Source of the DNA: Bursaphelenchus xylophilus
Lineage: Eukaryota > Nematoda > Chromadorea > Rhabditida > Aphelenchoididae
NCBI GenBank assembly: GCA_904066235.2
Contig: CAJFCV020000004.1
Coordinates: forward strand, 9,920,001 to 9,984,000
DNA length: 64,000 nt
Reading direction: 5' to 3'
Part shown: in pieces, positions 43,871-56,463 of the stretch
Numbering within the stretch: position 1 is the stretch's first letter
How the letters are laid out: the number at the start of each line of letters is the position of its first letter
Made by a program: the position numbers and the translations under genes
The notes under the pieces: generated by a model
Told to the model about the DNA's origin: nothing
The model's input: only the letters and a program-made list of their open reading frames with translations
The model's database searches: none

Positions 43871-45766
43871 TTATTTAACAGCACCAATTTTCCAATCCGT
43901 CTGCAGCCTAGAAAAGTATCTTTCAACATTATCATTCCTCGGGTTCACCCCAATTTCTACTGGAATTGTTTTGAACATCACTTTCATCTTCTTTAGCGTG
44001 TATATTGTTGCCACCAGATTGTATGCCCCAATAGCTGCGTACGTGTACTAAAAACGGGCGGTAAAAATGGTTCTTAAAACATACCAAAGTTGAGGTTTTA
44101 TATATTCGCTGCCATGTCTCGTCAGCTGGCCAAAATATGACACGAATGCACGGGAAAAGTGCCGGAGAAGACGCGATTAGAGATACAATGTAAAGCTTGT
44201 TCAGCGAGAGCATTATGTTCGTAACGACTTCAGTTTGTCTCAACTCGAAGCGTTCGCTGAGCGAACGACTGTGATGACGTTGGCCTACAGCCGTGATTTG
44301 GAGCCTGCGAAAGCACTGAAATGGCAGATACAAGGATGAAGAATTGCGGGAAAATCAGGCTACAATATTTTTATGCGACGTTCGTCATTTAGCTCGTACT
44401 TCAGAAACCAATACGTCACCTGTCGTCTAAAAAAAACGAGCCATCTAAGGACAATCGCACAATAGGCAATATTTTTTGGCAATTTATTCTCTATTACGGC
44501 AAATTGAAGTTGTTATAGTAAAAAAATTGTAGTATGAAAGTTGAAATAATCGTTAAGGGGCATTTTTTGTCTTTGTACAAGTCTAAGTGGGTTTATTTTT
44601 ATAGTTTTTAAGTTTTTTTGGAGTTCTTAACGTTGATACAAACTTTTGCTTAGAATGCACTTCCGATTTTTTGACGGTCGAAAAAATCGCGATCGCTTCG
44701 ACAGGGAAGTTTGAAACACTCTGGGCCTTCGATGTTGGTGGAGAAAATGATTTTCATAGCCAAAAAACCGCCCTTCTTTCTCTTGCAAAAAAATTTTTTG
44801 GATATCTTGACTGAGCGCCAAGAAATCGACAAAAACTTTCCGCGGAATTTCGTGAAACACCCTGTAGAATAAATTCCTGAAAAGTTCAATAAAAAATCGC
44901 ACTCTTAATGTCACCATAAACTCTCTGAGCACGCTCAAAAAATGAATGATGGTCGACGATCGCTTCAAACTTTGGCCTTGGTAAAGGCTCTTGACAGTTC
45001 AGGACTTACAAAGTACCCGACGAGACCGCAATTGTAACAAAACAAGCAAGAGACGAGAAGGTAGATCGGTGATCCTGAAATAGTCAGCACCTTCAGTAAG
45101 CTAATGTCAATTCTCTCCTCTGTGTCCAATACAAGGAATGTGTAGAGTTTCAACGACAATTCAATGAGGCATAGGGCGAACTGAAAGGCAGAAAGCATGC
45201 AATTGAAGAGAATATGTATAACATGTATATTTTTTTATTATACTTACCGCAGCCGAAAATATTTGAGGCACGTAATTGTTCCTGGTGTGCTCATAGACAT
45301 CTCTTTTACGGTAGGCCAAGATTCGCTCAGCAATAAGAATAAAGAATTTTAAGTGGAGAAAAATAAGGCACATATGGCCTACTGCATCCATTCCGTAAAT
45401 TAAAATAGCTTCTGTGTAATTGCTATGGAGTAATGGCGCATCATCACTTGCCAGGTAGACGGTAAGAGGATGAAGAATGGGAGAAAAACAGATGATAAAG
45501 TTAAGAAGGAGCTGAAATAAGTTTTACGAGGCAGAAATATAATATGAATTCAATATATGCCAATAATGTCAGCTCTATTTTTTTGGGATGTTTCTGCCAC
45601 TAAAACACCTTCGACTCACCACAGATTTCCTCAAATTCTCGTGGAACATTCTGAATCTCCAAAACTGGACACCAAAGACGATATTGAAGAAGAAACTCAA
45701 AACCCCACAGCCAAACTCGGTAACCAGAAACAAATGCTCCAACCAAAAACATAATTCTTCAAGCAT
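43871..45766 (-). CDS. 7TM chemoreceptor 6, Sra/Sre superfamily-like
   Basis: Exons 45766-45620, 45511-45248, 45180-45010, 44315-44085, 44047-43871; 329 aa. Twin of chemoreceptor 5; the closest sequence is in exons 4 and 5 (CFRRLQITAVGQRHHSRSLS, NPRNDNVERYFSRLQTDW). Exon 1 begins MLEELCFWLEHLFLVTEF. Exon 3 differs more (TEERIDISLLKVLTISGSP, CLFCYNCGLVGYF). The AATAAA hexamer overlaps the stop codon, as in its twin. Intron 3 contains a 44710-44873 arm of the 850-bp TIR element. All exon borders are GT/AG and phase 0. Confidence 0.87.
44710..44873. mobile_element. Solo arm of the 850-bp TIR element
   Basis: Ends AAACACCCTGTA and contains GGATATCTTGACTGAGCGCC, as in the right arm at 25618-25683. 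Intron 3 of chemoreceptor 6; the partner arm is missing. Confidence 0.65.
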
Positions 45767-46115
45767 AATCGCATAAAAATATCTTTTTTTTCAGCTAGCA
45801 GATACTCATTTAGACTAGGAGTTTAATACAGGTAATTTTGATATTTATTTCCAATTGCTTATGCACGAAAAAGCCCGTTTTTCAGGGAAAGGCTACAATT
45901 TTTTCAACATATCTTGAGAAGCTGTGGGTATCAAGTTTTTAAACCCACTACGAGATTTGGGCGCTATTGTTTCAAATTGTCGCTTCCTTGTGCCGTGACA
46001 TTCGCCTTTTTAACATTGTAAAGCAATGCAAGATTTTTTATCTCATCTCACTCTTTGCGAATGGCGGATTCATCATCGCGATTATGAAGTGGTCCGGTAC
46101 ACACGGTCTATATCA

Positions 46116-46302
46116 GCCTGTCGGGAAAATAATGAGCGCAATGCTGCACCAAAAATACCATAGCCACCGAAAACATGCAGCAAAATTAAGTTGCTTTTCA
46201 CTGCAGTGCATCTTCCGCGAATCGCGCAATAACGAGATGGGCGGAGGCAATAGCGCGATTGGCGGAGCAACATTGGGCTCATTATGTTCCCGAAAGACTG
46301 AT
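46116..46302. mobile_element. Family B MITE with internal expansion
   Basis: Between chemoreceptors 6 and 7. Left end CAGCCTGTCGGGAAAATAAT. About 45 bp longer than other copies because of extra sequence near GCGCAATAACGAGATG. Confidence 0.75.
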
Positions 46303-46354
46303 AACACGGTAGAGAAAGTCCTGGGAATTTTCAACAATGCCGATTTGGCCCCTC

Positions 46355-46563
46355 GCACGTCAAACTGAGGTAAGCTAACGATAAGACAGCCCGTTGAATG
46401 GACCGGCAATTTGTAAAGAAAAAACGCGATAAAACGTTTTGTCGAGAAAGAAATGGGGAGTTTTTGGGGCGAGAGAGTACGTTTTTTCTCTGTCTTCTCT
46501 GTGAAATCAAAACGAATTGTGAAAAACTGATAGCGAAGGGTCTTTTCCGGTCACAAACTTTCA
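46355..46563. mobile_element. Family D repeat
   Basis: GCACGTCAAACTGAGGTAAG at the left; AAGAAATGGGGAGTTTTTGG and CTCTGTGAAATCAAAACG inside; ends near TTCCGGTCACAAAC. Confidence 0.65.
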
Positions 46564-46645
46564 AGACTTCTGGTGCTGAGCATATTGAAAAAAATGCATC
46601 TCTTTTGTCTGTGCAACCGAATCCAATAGTTTAACACGCATTAAG

Positions 46646-49600
46646 TTAATGATTGTTTTTCGTCACGGTAGACCATTGATTCTCGAGTTGAGCAAAGTAT
46701 TTATCAGTCTCATCGTTTGCCGTCAGCGGACGAATCTTCTTCGGACCTGGCCGTTTCATAGCTCTCATGCTGCGAAATGTGTAGACCGTTGCGACCAGGT
46801 TATACATCCCGACGCACGCATAACAATACTACAAATTACCAGTTCAATTACGTTAAAAGCCCTTACCAGCACGGACACCTCGTATATCCTCCACCATTCC
46901 GCGTCCGCTGCGCCGAACGTAAGTTTCGCGCAGAGGCAAGCCGGAACAAGCTGAGCAAAGAGTGTGGCCATGTAGCAAAAGTTTAGGGGAAGCATTACTT
47001 TTGTGACCATCTCGGTCTGGCGCAATTCGAAGCGTTCGCTGAGGGAAAAACTGTTATGTCGTTGGGTGTTTGCGTTGCGTTTTAGACGCCGGAGGCACTA
47101 AAAAGATTTGGCATGAAAAGTTTCATATCTGTTTCTATCGTATAGAGTTTCTAAAAAAATAATTTTGTTCGGCACCAAACTAGTGAAGTTATGGCCAAAA
47201 AGTGTTTTTTTGGAACAATTCCCAAGGTCAAATTCAAGCCGGATGTTACAGTGTGATTTTGCAAATAAGGGCCTTTGCATCAAAAGCTTATAGCCAAAAA
47301 AGTTTTTTTTGGATGATTTTTCCTACGTTCAATGCCCATAACTTACAACATAGCCGACATATGCACACACATGCGCCAACACAAAGCTAAACAAAAAATA
47401 GGCGGGTGAACCAGCGACTGTTAAGGCTTTATATAATCGCATATCTATCACATCTTCGGTGTCAAACTCAAGATACAATGCAAGCTTTACACACATTTCC
47501 AACAAACAAGCGACCAGCTAAAAAGGGTGGGGATAATATTCAAAATTTGTCCTTATTTTATACATGTCTTATACAAAGAATTTGGAACAAAATGTAAGCA
47601 AACAAGTCTCAGAAAACGGCAGAAAACCTTCGCAAAACCAACCGCAACTCCAAAGATTTTATAGACATATCGGTTCCTGCTGTTCTCATAAACCCGCCGA
47701 TTCCGATAAGCCAGCACCCGTTCAGCAAGTAGAATAAAAAATTTTGTGTGCAAAAATAGTAACGATAAATGGTTGAAGAAATGAATTGTGTATACAATTG
47801 CTGCTTCTCTGTAGTTTCCATGGAGGAGTGGAGTATTGTCGTTGGAAGTATATATTGCAAGTGGATGCAAAATTGGAGAGAAGCTGATGACGAAATTGAG
47901 GAGGAGCTGCAAGCAATTTTCATAAAAGCATGGTAAGAAATGTCATTAAATCGGCACGTTTTTAAAAATTCCATCGCGGCCCAAACCTTAGAGATGTCGG
48001 AGTGAATTGACGAGACCTATACCATCCGAAACATTGCAGAATGAAATTTCAAACCCGAAAGTTTCGCCTGTTTTGCAATCAAACTACGCCCGTACCAGGC
48101 CAAACACATTTATACATATTACACTAGGCACCAATAAAAAATAAAGTGAATTAGAGATGTCGGAGTGAATTGACGGGACCTATACCATCCGAAACATTAC
48201 AGAATGAAATTTCAAACCCGAAAGTTTCGCCTGTTTTGCAATCAAACTACGCCCGTACCAGGCCAAACACATTTATATTATACAAGGCACCAATAAAAAA
48301 TAAAGTGAATTAGAGATGTCGGAGTGAATTGACGGGACCTATACCATCCGAAACATTACAGAATGAAATTTCAAACCCGAAAGTTTCGCCTGTTTTGGAG
48401 CCAAATTACGCCCGTACCAGGCCAAACACTTTTATATTACACTAGGCACCAATAAAAAATAAAGTGAATTAGAGATGTCGGAGTGAATTGACGGGACCTA
48501 TACCATCCGAAACATTACAGAATGAAATTTCAAACCCGAAAGTTTCGCCTGTTTTGGAGCCAAATTACGCCCGTACCAGGCCAAACACTTTTATATTACA
48601 CTAGGCACCAATAAAAAATAAAGTGAATTAGAGATGTCGGAGTGAATTGACGGGACCTATACCATCCGAAACATTACAGAATGAAATTTCAAAACCGAAA
48701 GTTTCGCCTGTTTTGCAGTCAAACTACGCCCGTACCAGGCCAAACACTTTTATATTACACTAGGCACCAATAAAAAATAAAGTGAATTAGAGATGTCGGA
48801 GTGAATTGACGGGACCTATACCATCCGAAACATTACAGAATGAAATTTCAAACCCGAAAGTTTCGCCTGTTTTGCAGTCAAACTACGCCCGTACCAGGCC
48901 AAACACTTTTATATTACACTAGGCACCAATAAAAAATAAAGTGAATTAGAGATGTCGGAGTGAATTGACGGGACCTATACCATCCGAAACATTACAGAAT
49001 GAAATTTCAAACCCGAAAGTTTCGCCTGTTTTGCAGTCAAACTACGCCCGTACCAGGCCAAACACTTTTATATTATACTAGGCACCAATAAAACATAAAG
49101 TGAATTAGAGATGTCGGAGTGAATTGACGGGACCTGTACCATCCGAAACACTACAGAATGAAATTTCAAACCCGAAAGTTTTGCCTGTTTTGCAGTCAAA
49201 CTACGCCCGTACCAGGCCAAACACTTTTATATTATACTAGGCACCAACAAAACATAAAGTGAATTAGAGATGTCGGAGTGAATTGACGGGACCTGTACCA
49301 TCCGAAACACTACAGAATGAAATTTCAAACCCGAAAGTTTTGCCTGTTTTGCAGTCAAACTACGCCCGTACCAGGCCAAACACATTTATATTACACTAGG
49401 CACCAATAAAAAATAAAGTGAATTAGAGATGTCGGAGTGAATTGACGGGACCTATACCATCCGAAACATTACAGAATGAAATTTCAAACCCGAAAGTTTC
49501 GCCTGTTTTGCAATCAAACTACGCCCGCACCAGGCCAAACACATTTATATTATACAAGGCACCAATAAAAAATAAAGTGAATTAGAGCTGTCGGAGTGAA

Positions 49601-51275
49601 TTGACGGGACCTATACCATCCGAAACATTACAGAATGAAATTTCAAACCCGAAAGTTTCGCCTGTTTTGGAGCCAAATTACGCCCGTACCAGGCCAAACA
49701 CTTTTATATTACACTAGGCACCAATAAAAAATAAAGTGAATTAGAGATGTCGGAGTGAATTGACGGGACCTATACCATCCGAAACATTACAGAATGAAAT
49801 TTCAAAACCGAAAGTTTCGCCTGTTTTGCAGTCAAACTACGCCCGTACCAGGCCAAACACATTTATATTACACTAGGCACCAATAAAAAATAAAGTGAAT
49901 TAGAGATGTCGGAGTGAATTGACGGGACCTATACCATCCGAAACATTACAGAATGAAATTTCAAACCCGAAAGTTTCGCCTGTTTTGCAATCAAACTACG
50001 CCCGCACCAGGCCAAACACATTTATATTATACAAGGCACCAATAAAAAATAAAGTGAATTAGAGATGTCGGAGTGAATTGACGGGACCTATACCATCCGA
50101 AACATTACAGAATGAAATTTCAAACCCGAAAGTTTCGCCTGTTTTGCAGTCAAACTACGCCCGTACCAGGCCAAACACTTTTATATTATACTAGGCACCA
50201 ATAAAAAATAAAGTGAATTAGAGATGTCGGAGTGAATTGACGGGACCTGTACCATCCGAAACATTACAGAATGAAATTTCAAACCCGAAAGTTTCGCCTG
50301 TTTTGCGGTCAAACTACGCCCGTACCAGGCCAAACACATTTATATTATACTAGACACCAGTAAAAAATAAAGTGAATTAGAGATGTCGGAGTGAATTGAC
50401 GGGACCTGTACCATCCGAAACATTACAGAATGAAATTTCAAACCCGAAAGTTTCGCCTGTTTTGCGGTCAAACTACGCCCGTACCAGGCCAAACACATTT
50501 ATATTATACTAGACACCAGTAAAAAATAAAGTGAATTAGAGATGTCGGAGTGAATTGACGGGACCTATACCATCCGAAACATTACAGAGTGAAATTTCGA
50601 ATTCGAAAGTTTCGCCTGTTTTGCAATCAAACTACGCCCGTACCAGGCCAAACACTTTTATATTATACTAGACACCAGTAAAAAATAAAGTGAATTAGAG
50701 ATGTCGGAGTGAATTGACGGGACCTATACCGTCCGAAAGATTACAGAATGAAATTTCGAATTCGAAAGTTTCGCCTGTTTTGCAATCAAACTACGCCCGT
50801 ACCAGGCCAAACACTTTTATATTATACTAGACACCAGTAAAAAATAAAGTGAATTAGAGATGTCGGAGTGAATTGACGGGACCTATACCATCCGAAACAT
50901 TACAGAATGAAATTTCAAACCCGAAAGTTTCGCCTGTTTTGCAGTCAAACTACGCCCGTACCAGGCCAAACACATTTATATTATACTAGGCACCAATACA
51001 AAATAAAGTGAATTAGAGATGTCGGGGTGAAAAAGGCCAATGCCATTGAAAAGAGCACCGACTGCTTACACTTTTTTCTTTTCTCTGTCTAAAGCGTCCA
51101 TCTTAACCTCTTTGGAAACACTTACAATACTTTTCCTGAGGTTCTCATGGAACTGTCTAAACTTCCAAAATCTGACTCCATACACAACATTAAAGAAGAA
51201 ACTGAAAATTCCACAAGTAAATTCAATCAAGGGTAGAAGTTGTCGCAGGAATTTGTAGGTTTCTTCAGCTTCCAT
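46646..51275 (-). CDS. 7TM chemoreceptor 7, Sra/Sre superfamily-like, with satellite in intron 1
   Basis: Exons 51275-51126, 47906-47643, 47517-47347, 47097-46867, 46828-46646; 332 aa. Exon 1 MEAEETYKFLRQLLPLIEF leads into TM1 and FHENLRKSI. Exon 2 LLLNFVISFSPILHPL runs through to LAERVLAYRNRRVYENSRN. Exon 3 has TEDVIDMRLYKALTVAGSP, exon 4 RHNSFSLSERFELRQTEMV, and exon 5 NLVATVYTFRSMRAM with a tail ending TKNNH. Frame and lengths match its relatives, so exon 1 belongs to this gene even though intron 1 is 3.2 kb and filled with a 159-bp satellite. The exon 2 donor is unusual (GCG/GTTGGT). Intron 3 carries a family C fragment (47104-47215). Confidence 0.82.
47991..51033. repeat. 159-bp satellite array, 19 units, inside intron 1 of chemoreceptor 7
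   Basis: Units begin GAGATGTCGGAGTGAATTGA at 47991, 48154, 48313, 48472 and so on every 159 bp to 50857, with a partial unit from 51016. All but the first (163 bp) are exactly 159 bp. Variants cluster: a GGAGCCAAATTACG form in the units starting 48313, 48472 and 49585; an AACACTACAG form in the adjacent units at 49108 and 49267; a TAGACACCAGT form in units near 50221-50698. This suggests local homogenisation. No ORF spans the units. Confidence 0.95.
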
Positions 51276-52354
51276 TCCAATTGCAACTTTTAGAATATCG
51301 CCAAAAAAATCCACTCAACGTATTTGTTTCCTAAAATCTCCGCTAGTGATGACGCGTCTTACAAAAAATGTAGCTCATCGAATAAATAATGCCTTTTTGG
51401 CCACAATGATTGGAAAGTTGACGTAGAATAAAAACTTTACGTCGAGAAACGAGGAAAAGTGTGTTGTAGTGATGCAGGCGATGGCCAAATTGCTCGTGTA
51501 ATAATAGATGTAAAAAGGAGATGAGTAAAGAAGGTTAAATTGGGAAATTAAGGTCATCAATAAAAGTCTTGTAATTACAGAGGGACATCTTTAGGCATTT
51601 GACGATGAGGTGAAGAGTGCACAAGTTTTTGCAAACTTTTGATAAAGAAACAAAAAAGAGCTGACGTGCTGAAATTGATTGGTAACTAGCGTTAACGCTT
51701 ATAGTCGCACTAAACTCTACTTCCTTTCGAAAAAGATCATAAATGACGCCCTACACCTATGATATTTTTATTACGTATTGCTCGGCATGAACAACAAATG
51801 TACAGGGTCATTCAAGACACGTGAAGGGAAGTAGGAGGCTATAACTTTCGGCGGAGGCGGCGAACGTCAAAAAAATTGATGCATTTTCTGAACATGGTTC
51901 GCGCTAGGCTAAAAATAATGCAAATTTCAAGGCCGAATATCAAAAGACTGTCCCATCAAGCGGGTCGAGACCGTTGTAGATGCTCGAAGAACAGTTTAAG
52001 GATTTTTTTGACGTAGAGCCTATACCTCCATGCAGCGCTCTTTGACTCCGGTATTAAGGCTTTTTCATGCCTAATCTCGCTTATACGCGCGGGGTATTAC
52101 TAGGACATTGTACATGCTCATTATTGGTCAATTTACTACCTGAAATTTTGATGACTTTAATCAACCAGAGACAACAAGGCTCCGCAAAACTTCAAACTTC
52201 AGGTCAAGCTCGCAAACTTCAAATTCAACAATCTCTTGCTTGAAGTGCATGGTAAAGTTAAGCAAATTGTTGCCATGAAATGTAATCCTTTACACGATAA
52301 ATAACTGTAAACCATCAGTGTTTTTTTACTTTTATTTTTTTCGAAAAAGCATTT
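51276..52354. other. Spacer between chemoreceptor 7 and GT31 gene
   Basis: No gene recognised. 51803-51865 carries the dispersed TACAGGGTCATTCAAG repeat seen at 43653. Confidence 0.5.
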
Positions 52355-55300
52355 TCAAGAACCTCTATTTACATATACGTAGCCGGAGCTATTGCCGTCG
52401 AGTTTTGAGCAGTCTATTGAAAGGAGTGATCGATACAACGGTGGTATGCTGTTCGCGGACACCCCGTAAAGTCCAGCGAGGATTGGGATGTTCTCTTCGC
52501 AGTAGTTGTGGAACTGTAAAAATTCAAAAGTTATGCCTTTTTTCTATTGAAAATGGAGGTAGAAAACAAACACTTTTGGCCGTATCTTTGTCAGTTTTGT
52601 AAGGAAAGAATTGGTCTTTTATGGAAGCATTACCATCTACAATAGAAACAGGCATGAAACTTTTCTTGACCATATTTGAAAGTGGCAAATTTTTTTCAAC
52701 CTTTGATCTTACAGTGTAAAAATCTCGGTCGTTTCTATACAAAGCACCCCCAATATCTTGTGTATAAAAGTTCGAAAAGAACTTACCCAATACTCGGGGT
52801 AGAACGTCTCCACGTCCACGATGGAGACATTGGCGCGTTCGCGGAGAATGCCGGTAAAGAAGACGTCTTCCAAAAAGATGTCTTCAGATGTGTGTGTCAC
52901 ATTCAGAATGGCTTGTACGGCCGGCGTTGTCAGAATGTAAATTGCACCATTTGTGTATTTCGGATACTTTTCTTTGTCGTATTTGGATGTGGGCAAATAC
53001 CTAAAACAAAATTTTGAATGGAGAAGTTCAGGAGTGAAAATTGCAAGGAAAACTTTGGAAATAATAGCGTTGGTAAATGGCGAAGCATATAAGTGTAACT
53101 TGAGGTTACGAAAGGCCAGAAAAACTGTAATTTTTTGACGGGTTTTAGACAGTTGCGTATCCATGTTTACAGACACAAACATTATGGCTTTCTGTGAGAC
53201 AATTGAAGGGTATAATTATACCAGGAGAACAATAGTTTTCAGACAAAAAAGGCAATTGAAAAAGGATTAGGAAGTGGCTCAAAAGCGTCGCACGAAACTT
53301 TTAAAAATTAGACTACCGGAAAATAATGATGATTCATTTTCTCGACGGCGGTATACATGGAAAAGGTTCGAAATGCATTGTGCGAAAGTGGTAAAATGTC
53401 AATGTACTTTTTGAGAATACCCATAGATAACATACGGACATATCTATCATAGGTCAAAGTCGTAACATACGTACATACGTGGCCAATTTTGCCCCAAAAA
53501 AGGGAAGTGCGATCTTGCTAAACACGCATATAAATTTTTGAAGGAATCACTTTGTCATTCCATAAGTTTTAAAAAGCAAAAAACGCACTGTTTCATTTCT
53601 AACTCGGAATGCGCTTTGTTTGCTTTTATGCAAAAACACACAATTTGAATCACAAGACAGAGAACGTTCTTTTTGAGTGAGAAGAAGAGCAGAACAGTGC
53701 AGATTTGAGACCAAAGATGTATGATAAAAACTTTGTCACTACTAAATACAAAGCATCAAACCCCTACCATTTATCATCCTTATTCCGGATGACCGTCGAA
53801 TTGCTCAGAACTTTGCCCCAAACCATCTTCGGGTCCACTTTGGCATCAGCGGAAAACCATTCGTCCAACTGTTTGCTCATTCGTTTCAAATCGATGACGG
53901 TGTCGTCATCGGCTTTGATCAAATATTGGGCCGACGGACAGAACCGTTGTTGCCATTGCATGAGGACGCCAGTCTTCAAGAACAAATTGTGATACGTATC
54001 GGGCAAATCGTAGATGACCAAGTCGTTGAATTCGTCCTGCTCCTCCTTCAGCATTCGCTGGAATTTGCGGAGACGAGCGGGCGACTCGTGTTGTGGGAGG
54101 CCGATTACGAACTTGTAATAGAAGCCCGGAGGGATGTTCTAGAAAGTTGAAAAAGTTAGGACAAAACATTTTTGAGGATGAAAAGATTAAAGTAGACTTA
54201 TACTCCATTTTCGAAAAATCTGCATAACTCGCCTAAGGACAGAGACATGAAAAACAATTTTATGGGGCACATTCTACCTGTCATGACTAGTACACATGCC
54301 AATTTTCAAGGTGATTGCGTTATATTCGCTTGAGATATGGGTGGTCAGAAATTTATGTCCGGCAGTATAGTTTTCATACAACAACTTGCTTTTAGAGACA
54401 CTTTTTTATCGCTTTCTTGCACCACAGATCCCTCTCCCCAACAACTTCAATAAAACCCTTGAACCAACCTCTTTTTTCAGCCAAGTATCTCGCATCGCCA
54501 GCCGCGCATCCAGCCCGCCAAACGAGGCTCTAGAAGGAATCAACACAACTACTTTGGCATCGTCGCAATAACCCGCGGGCGGCGAATTCACAGCATAGTC
54601 GAAGCGGTTGCTCTTGAATTGTAATCGAAAGTGCGCGTCCGTCCGCCACACCCTCAGGCGTTGCTGTGGGACCACGTAGAAGATCAGATAAACCACTGAA
54701 ATTTTGCAACAGTATACTTTGAAAAAGCGATCATTTCCTCGCAAGAGGAGAATATCAGTTTGTCGGGAAAATAATGAGAACACTGTCGCTGAAGTGGAAA
54801 GAAATTTGATTTTCTCCGCGACACAATCCATTCTATTATACGATGCGATTTTCGATACGTCAGATTGCACATTATTTTCCCGACAAACTGAGAACGATTG
54901 CAATTTTTTGTTGGTGGTGTGGGTTCGTTGGGGTTAAAATTTTTTGTTTCTATTTTCAAAGCTTCATAAATAAAGCCTATTCAAACAAAAACGTAACTTT
55001 TAGAGATATCAAGCATAACTGTGACGCAAAATAAAGATTTTTTTTCGAGACTTCGAAATTAACGTGTTAGTTTGTGGAGAAAGTAATGAGGCGAATATAG
55101 AATCGCCAAGGGAAGTGTTCGAAATGCGATGCTCGTATTTTCTTGAAACTTTGCACACACGTTGGTCATAGGTCGCATATCAAGTGGGGAGAGTTTCAGC
55201 TCGTGCTTTGCAGAGACAGCCGAGGTATTCGTCAATATTTGTGGCCAAGTGGTAAGCAAAATACAGGGAACGTTCATAGAGAAAAAGCATTTTTTGCCAG

Positions 55301-55832
55301 ATCTTTGCCAGTTTCTTGAAGAAAAAATTGATTTTTTTTTGTGCAAACATCACTCTCTATGGTAAAAATCGGCATAAAACCTTTCATATTTGAAATTTGC
55401 CAAAAATTGCTTACCAACTTTTGGCCTTAAAATCTCGATCGTGGCGTGGAGAAAAGTAACTTTTGTAAGCACTACTCTTTAGAGTGGGAAAGAGCTTAAA
55501 CTTTTCATGCCAAGATATACAAAAATTATCACATTTTTACCGATTTTCAATGTAAAAATCTCGGTCGTTTCTGCAAAGCGCGACCTAGAATTCTCGCATA
55601 TATCTTTTTTCAAATTATTCTATGTTTGCGCCAAGTTTCATCAAAATTTGAGCGTCGCAATTGGAATATTTCTTTTTTTTTTGTTTTCCCCTGTAAACCT
55701 TGTCAAGTTGAGCTGTTCCTCCGAAAACAAAAAAAACCCAAACCTACATGAAAAAATTAGAAGCATATGCGTCGTAATCATCAGCATCCGATGCGCCGCA
55801 TACTGCGCTTTGAAGTGGACAACCGGAAGCAT
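52355..55832 (-). CDS. Beta-1,3-galactosyltransferase family (GT31) type II membrane protein
   Basis: Golgi-type glycosyltransferase adding a hexose in beta-1,3 linkage. Exons 55832-55748, 54695-54469, 54138-53768, 53000-52787, 52513-52355; 351 aa. Short cytosolic start, one membrane anchor at about residues 15-37 formed across the exon 1/2 junction, then the GT31 blocks: RLAMRDTW, YKFVIGLPQ (113-119 region), the metal-binding ADDD (180-183), YPKYTNGAIYIL, and LEDVFFTGI (271-279). The full set supports an active enzyme. Acceptor and donor specificity cannot be read from this. The exon 2 donor is non-consensus (GAG/GTTGGT). Intron 1 contains one family B and one family C element. Confidence 0.9.
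52536..52762. mobile_element. Family C element, partial
   Basis: GT31 intron 4. CAGGCATGAAACTTTTC and AAAATCTCGGTCGTTTCTAT identify it; one end only. Confidence 0.5.
54755..54891. mobile_element. Family B MITE
   Basis: GT31 intron 1, near exon 2. Both TIRs are complete (CAGTTTGTCGGGAAAATAAT and ATTATTTTCCCGACAAACTG). Confidence 0.85.
55108..55693. mobile_element. Family C element, enlarged
   Basis: GT31 intron 1. About 580 bp; the middle contains two copies of the ATCTCGATCG / ATCTCGGTCGTTTCTGC segment, so it may be two overlapping elements. Confidence 0.65.
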
Positions 55833-56463
55833 CGTTGTGCCCGATAATAAGTCGTCTAATTGGTAGCAACGACTATTTGAATAAGCGGCCGCTTCGGCGC
55901 GCACAACCACGTAGGTGTATGGAGCCTCAAAATTTTAATTTGATTGCGATGAGCGGCTGGGCAAACACGCGAAGAACATGAATTGAGAAGACCCGTGTTT
56001 GGCGACTGTGCCTTCCGCTGATTGCGTTCGTGCAGTGCTATGGCTTGTGACAAGAGACAGAAAAACACACGGTTTATCAAGGCCCGCGATAAGGATGACA
56101 AAAACATATGCAGTGATGTGACCGGAAGCGAACGTTGAGTTCGAAAATTGGGCGTTGGCCTTGAATTTTTGGTCTTGTGCAAAACTTGGCACAATGTTAA
56201 GGCCAAATTCCAATTGTTACACACCGATTTGAAAAAAATCAACGTTATCAGATTGCGAAGTTGCAAACGACTATTTTAAAAAAAATGAATAAAGGGTCGA
56301 CCAGAAAGTTCGTTCGTTTTTTGGATTACTGTAACATGGTCATTTTGTGATGAAAAAGAATGCAAAAATTTGGCATTTCATATTTTTACTCAAAAAACTA
56401 GCAAAATTGTAGCGCCACCGCCCAATACATATTTCTGATGGACCGTCTTTTATTTAGTATTTA

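Noticed and set aside
48001..51015. CRISPR-like array
   Set aside because: Units are contiguous 159-bp repeats without unique spacers, in a eukaryotic intron; it is a satellite.
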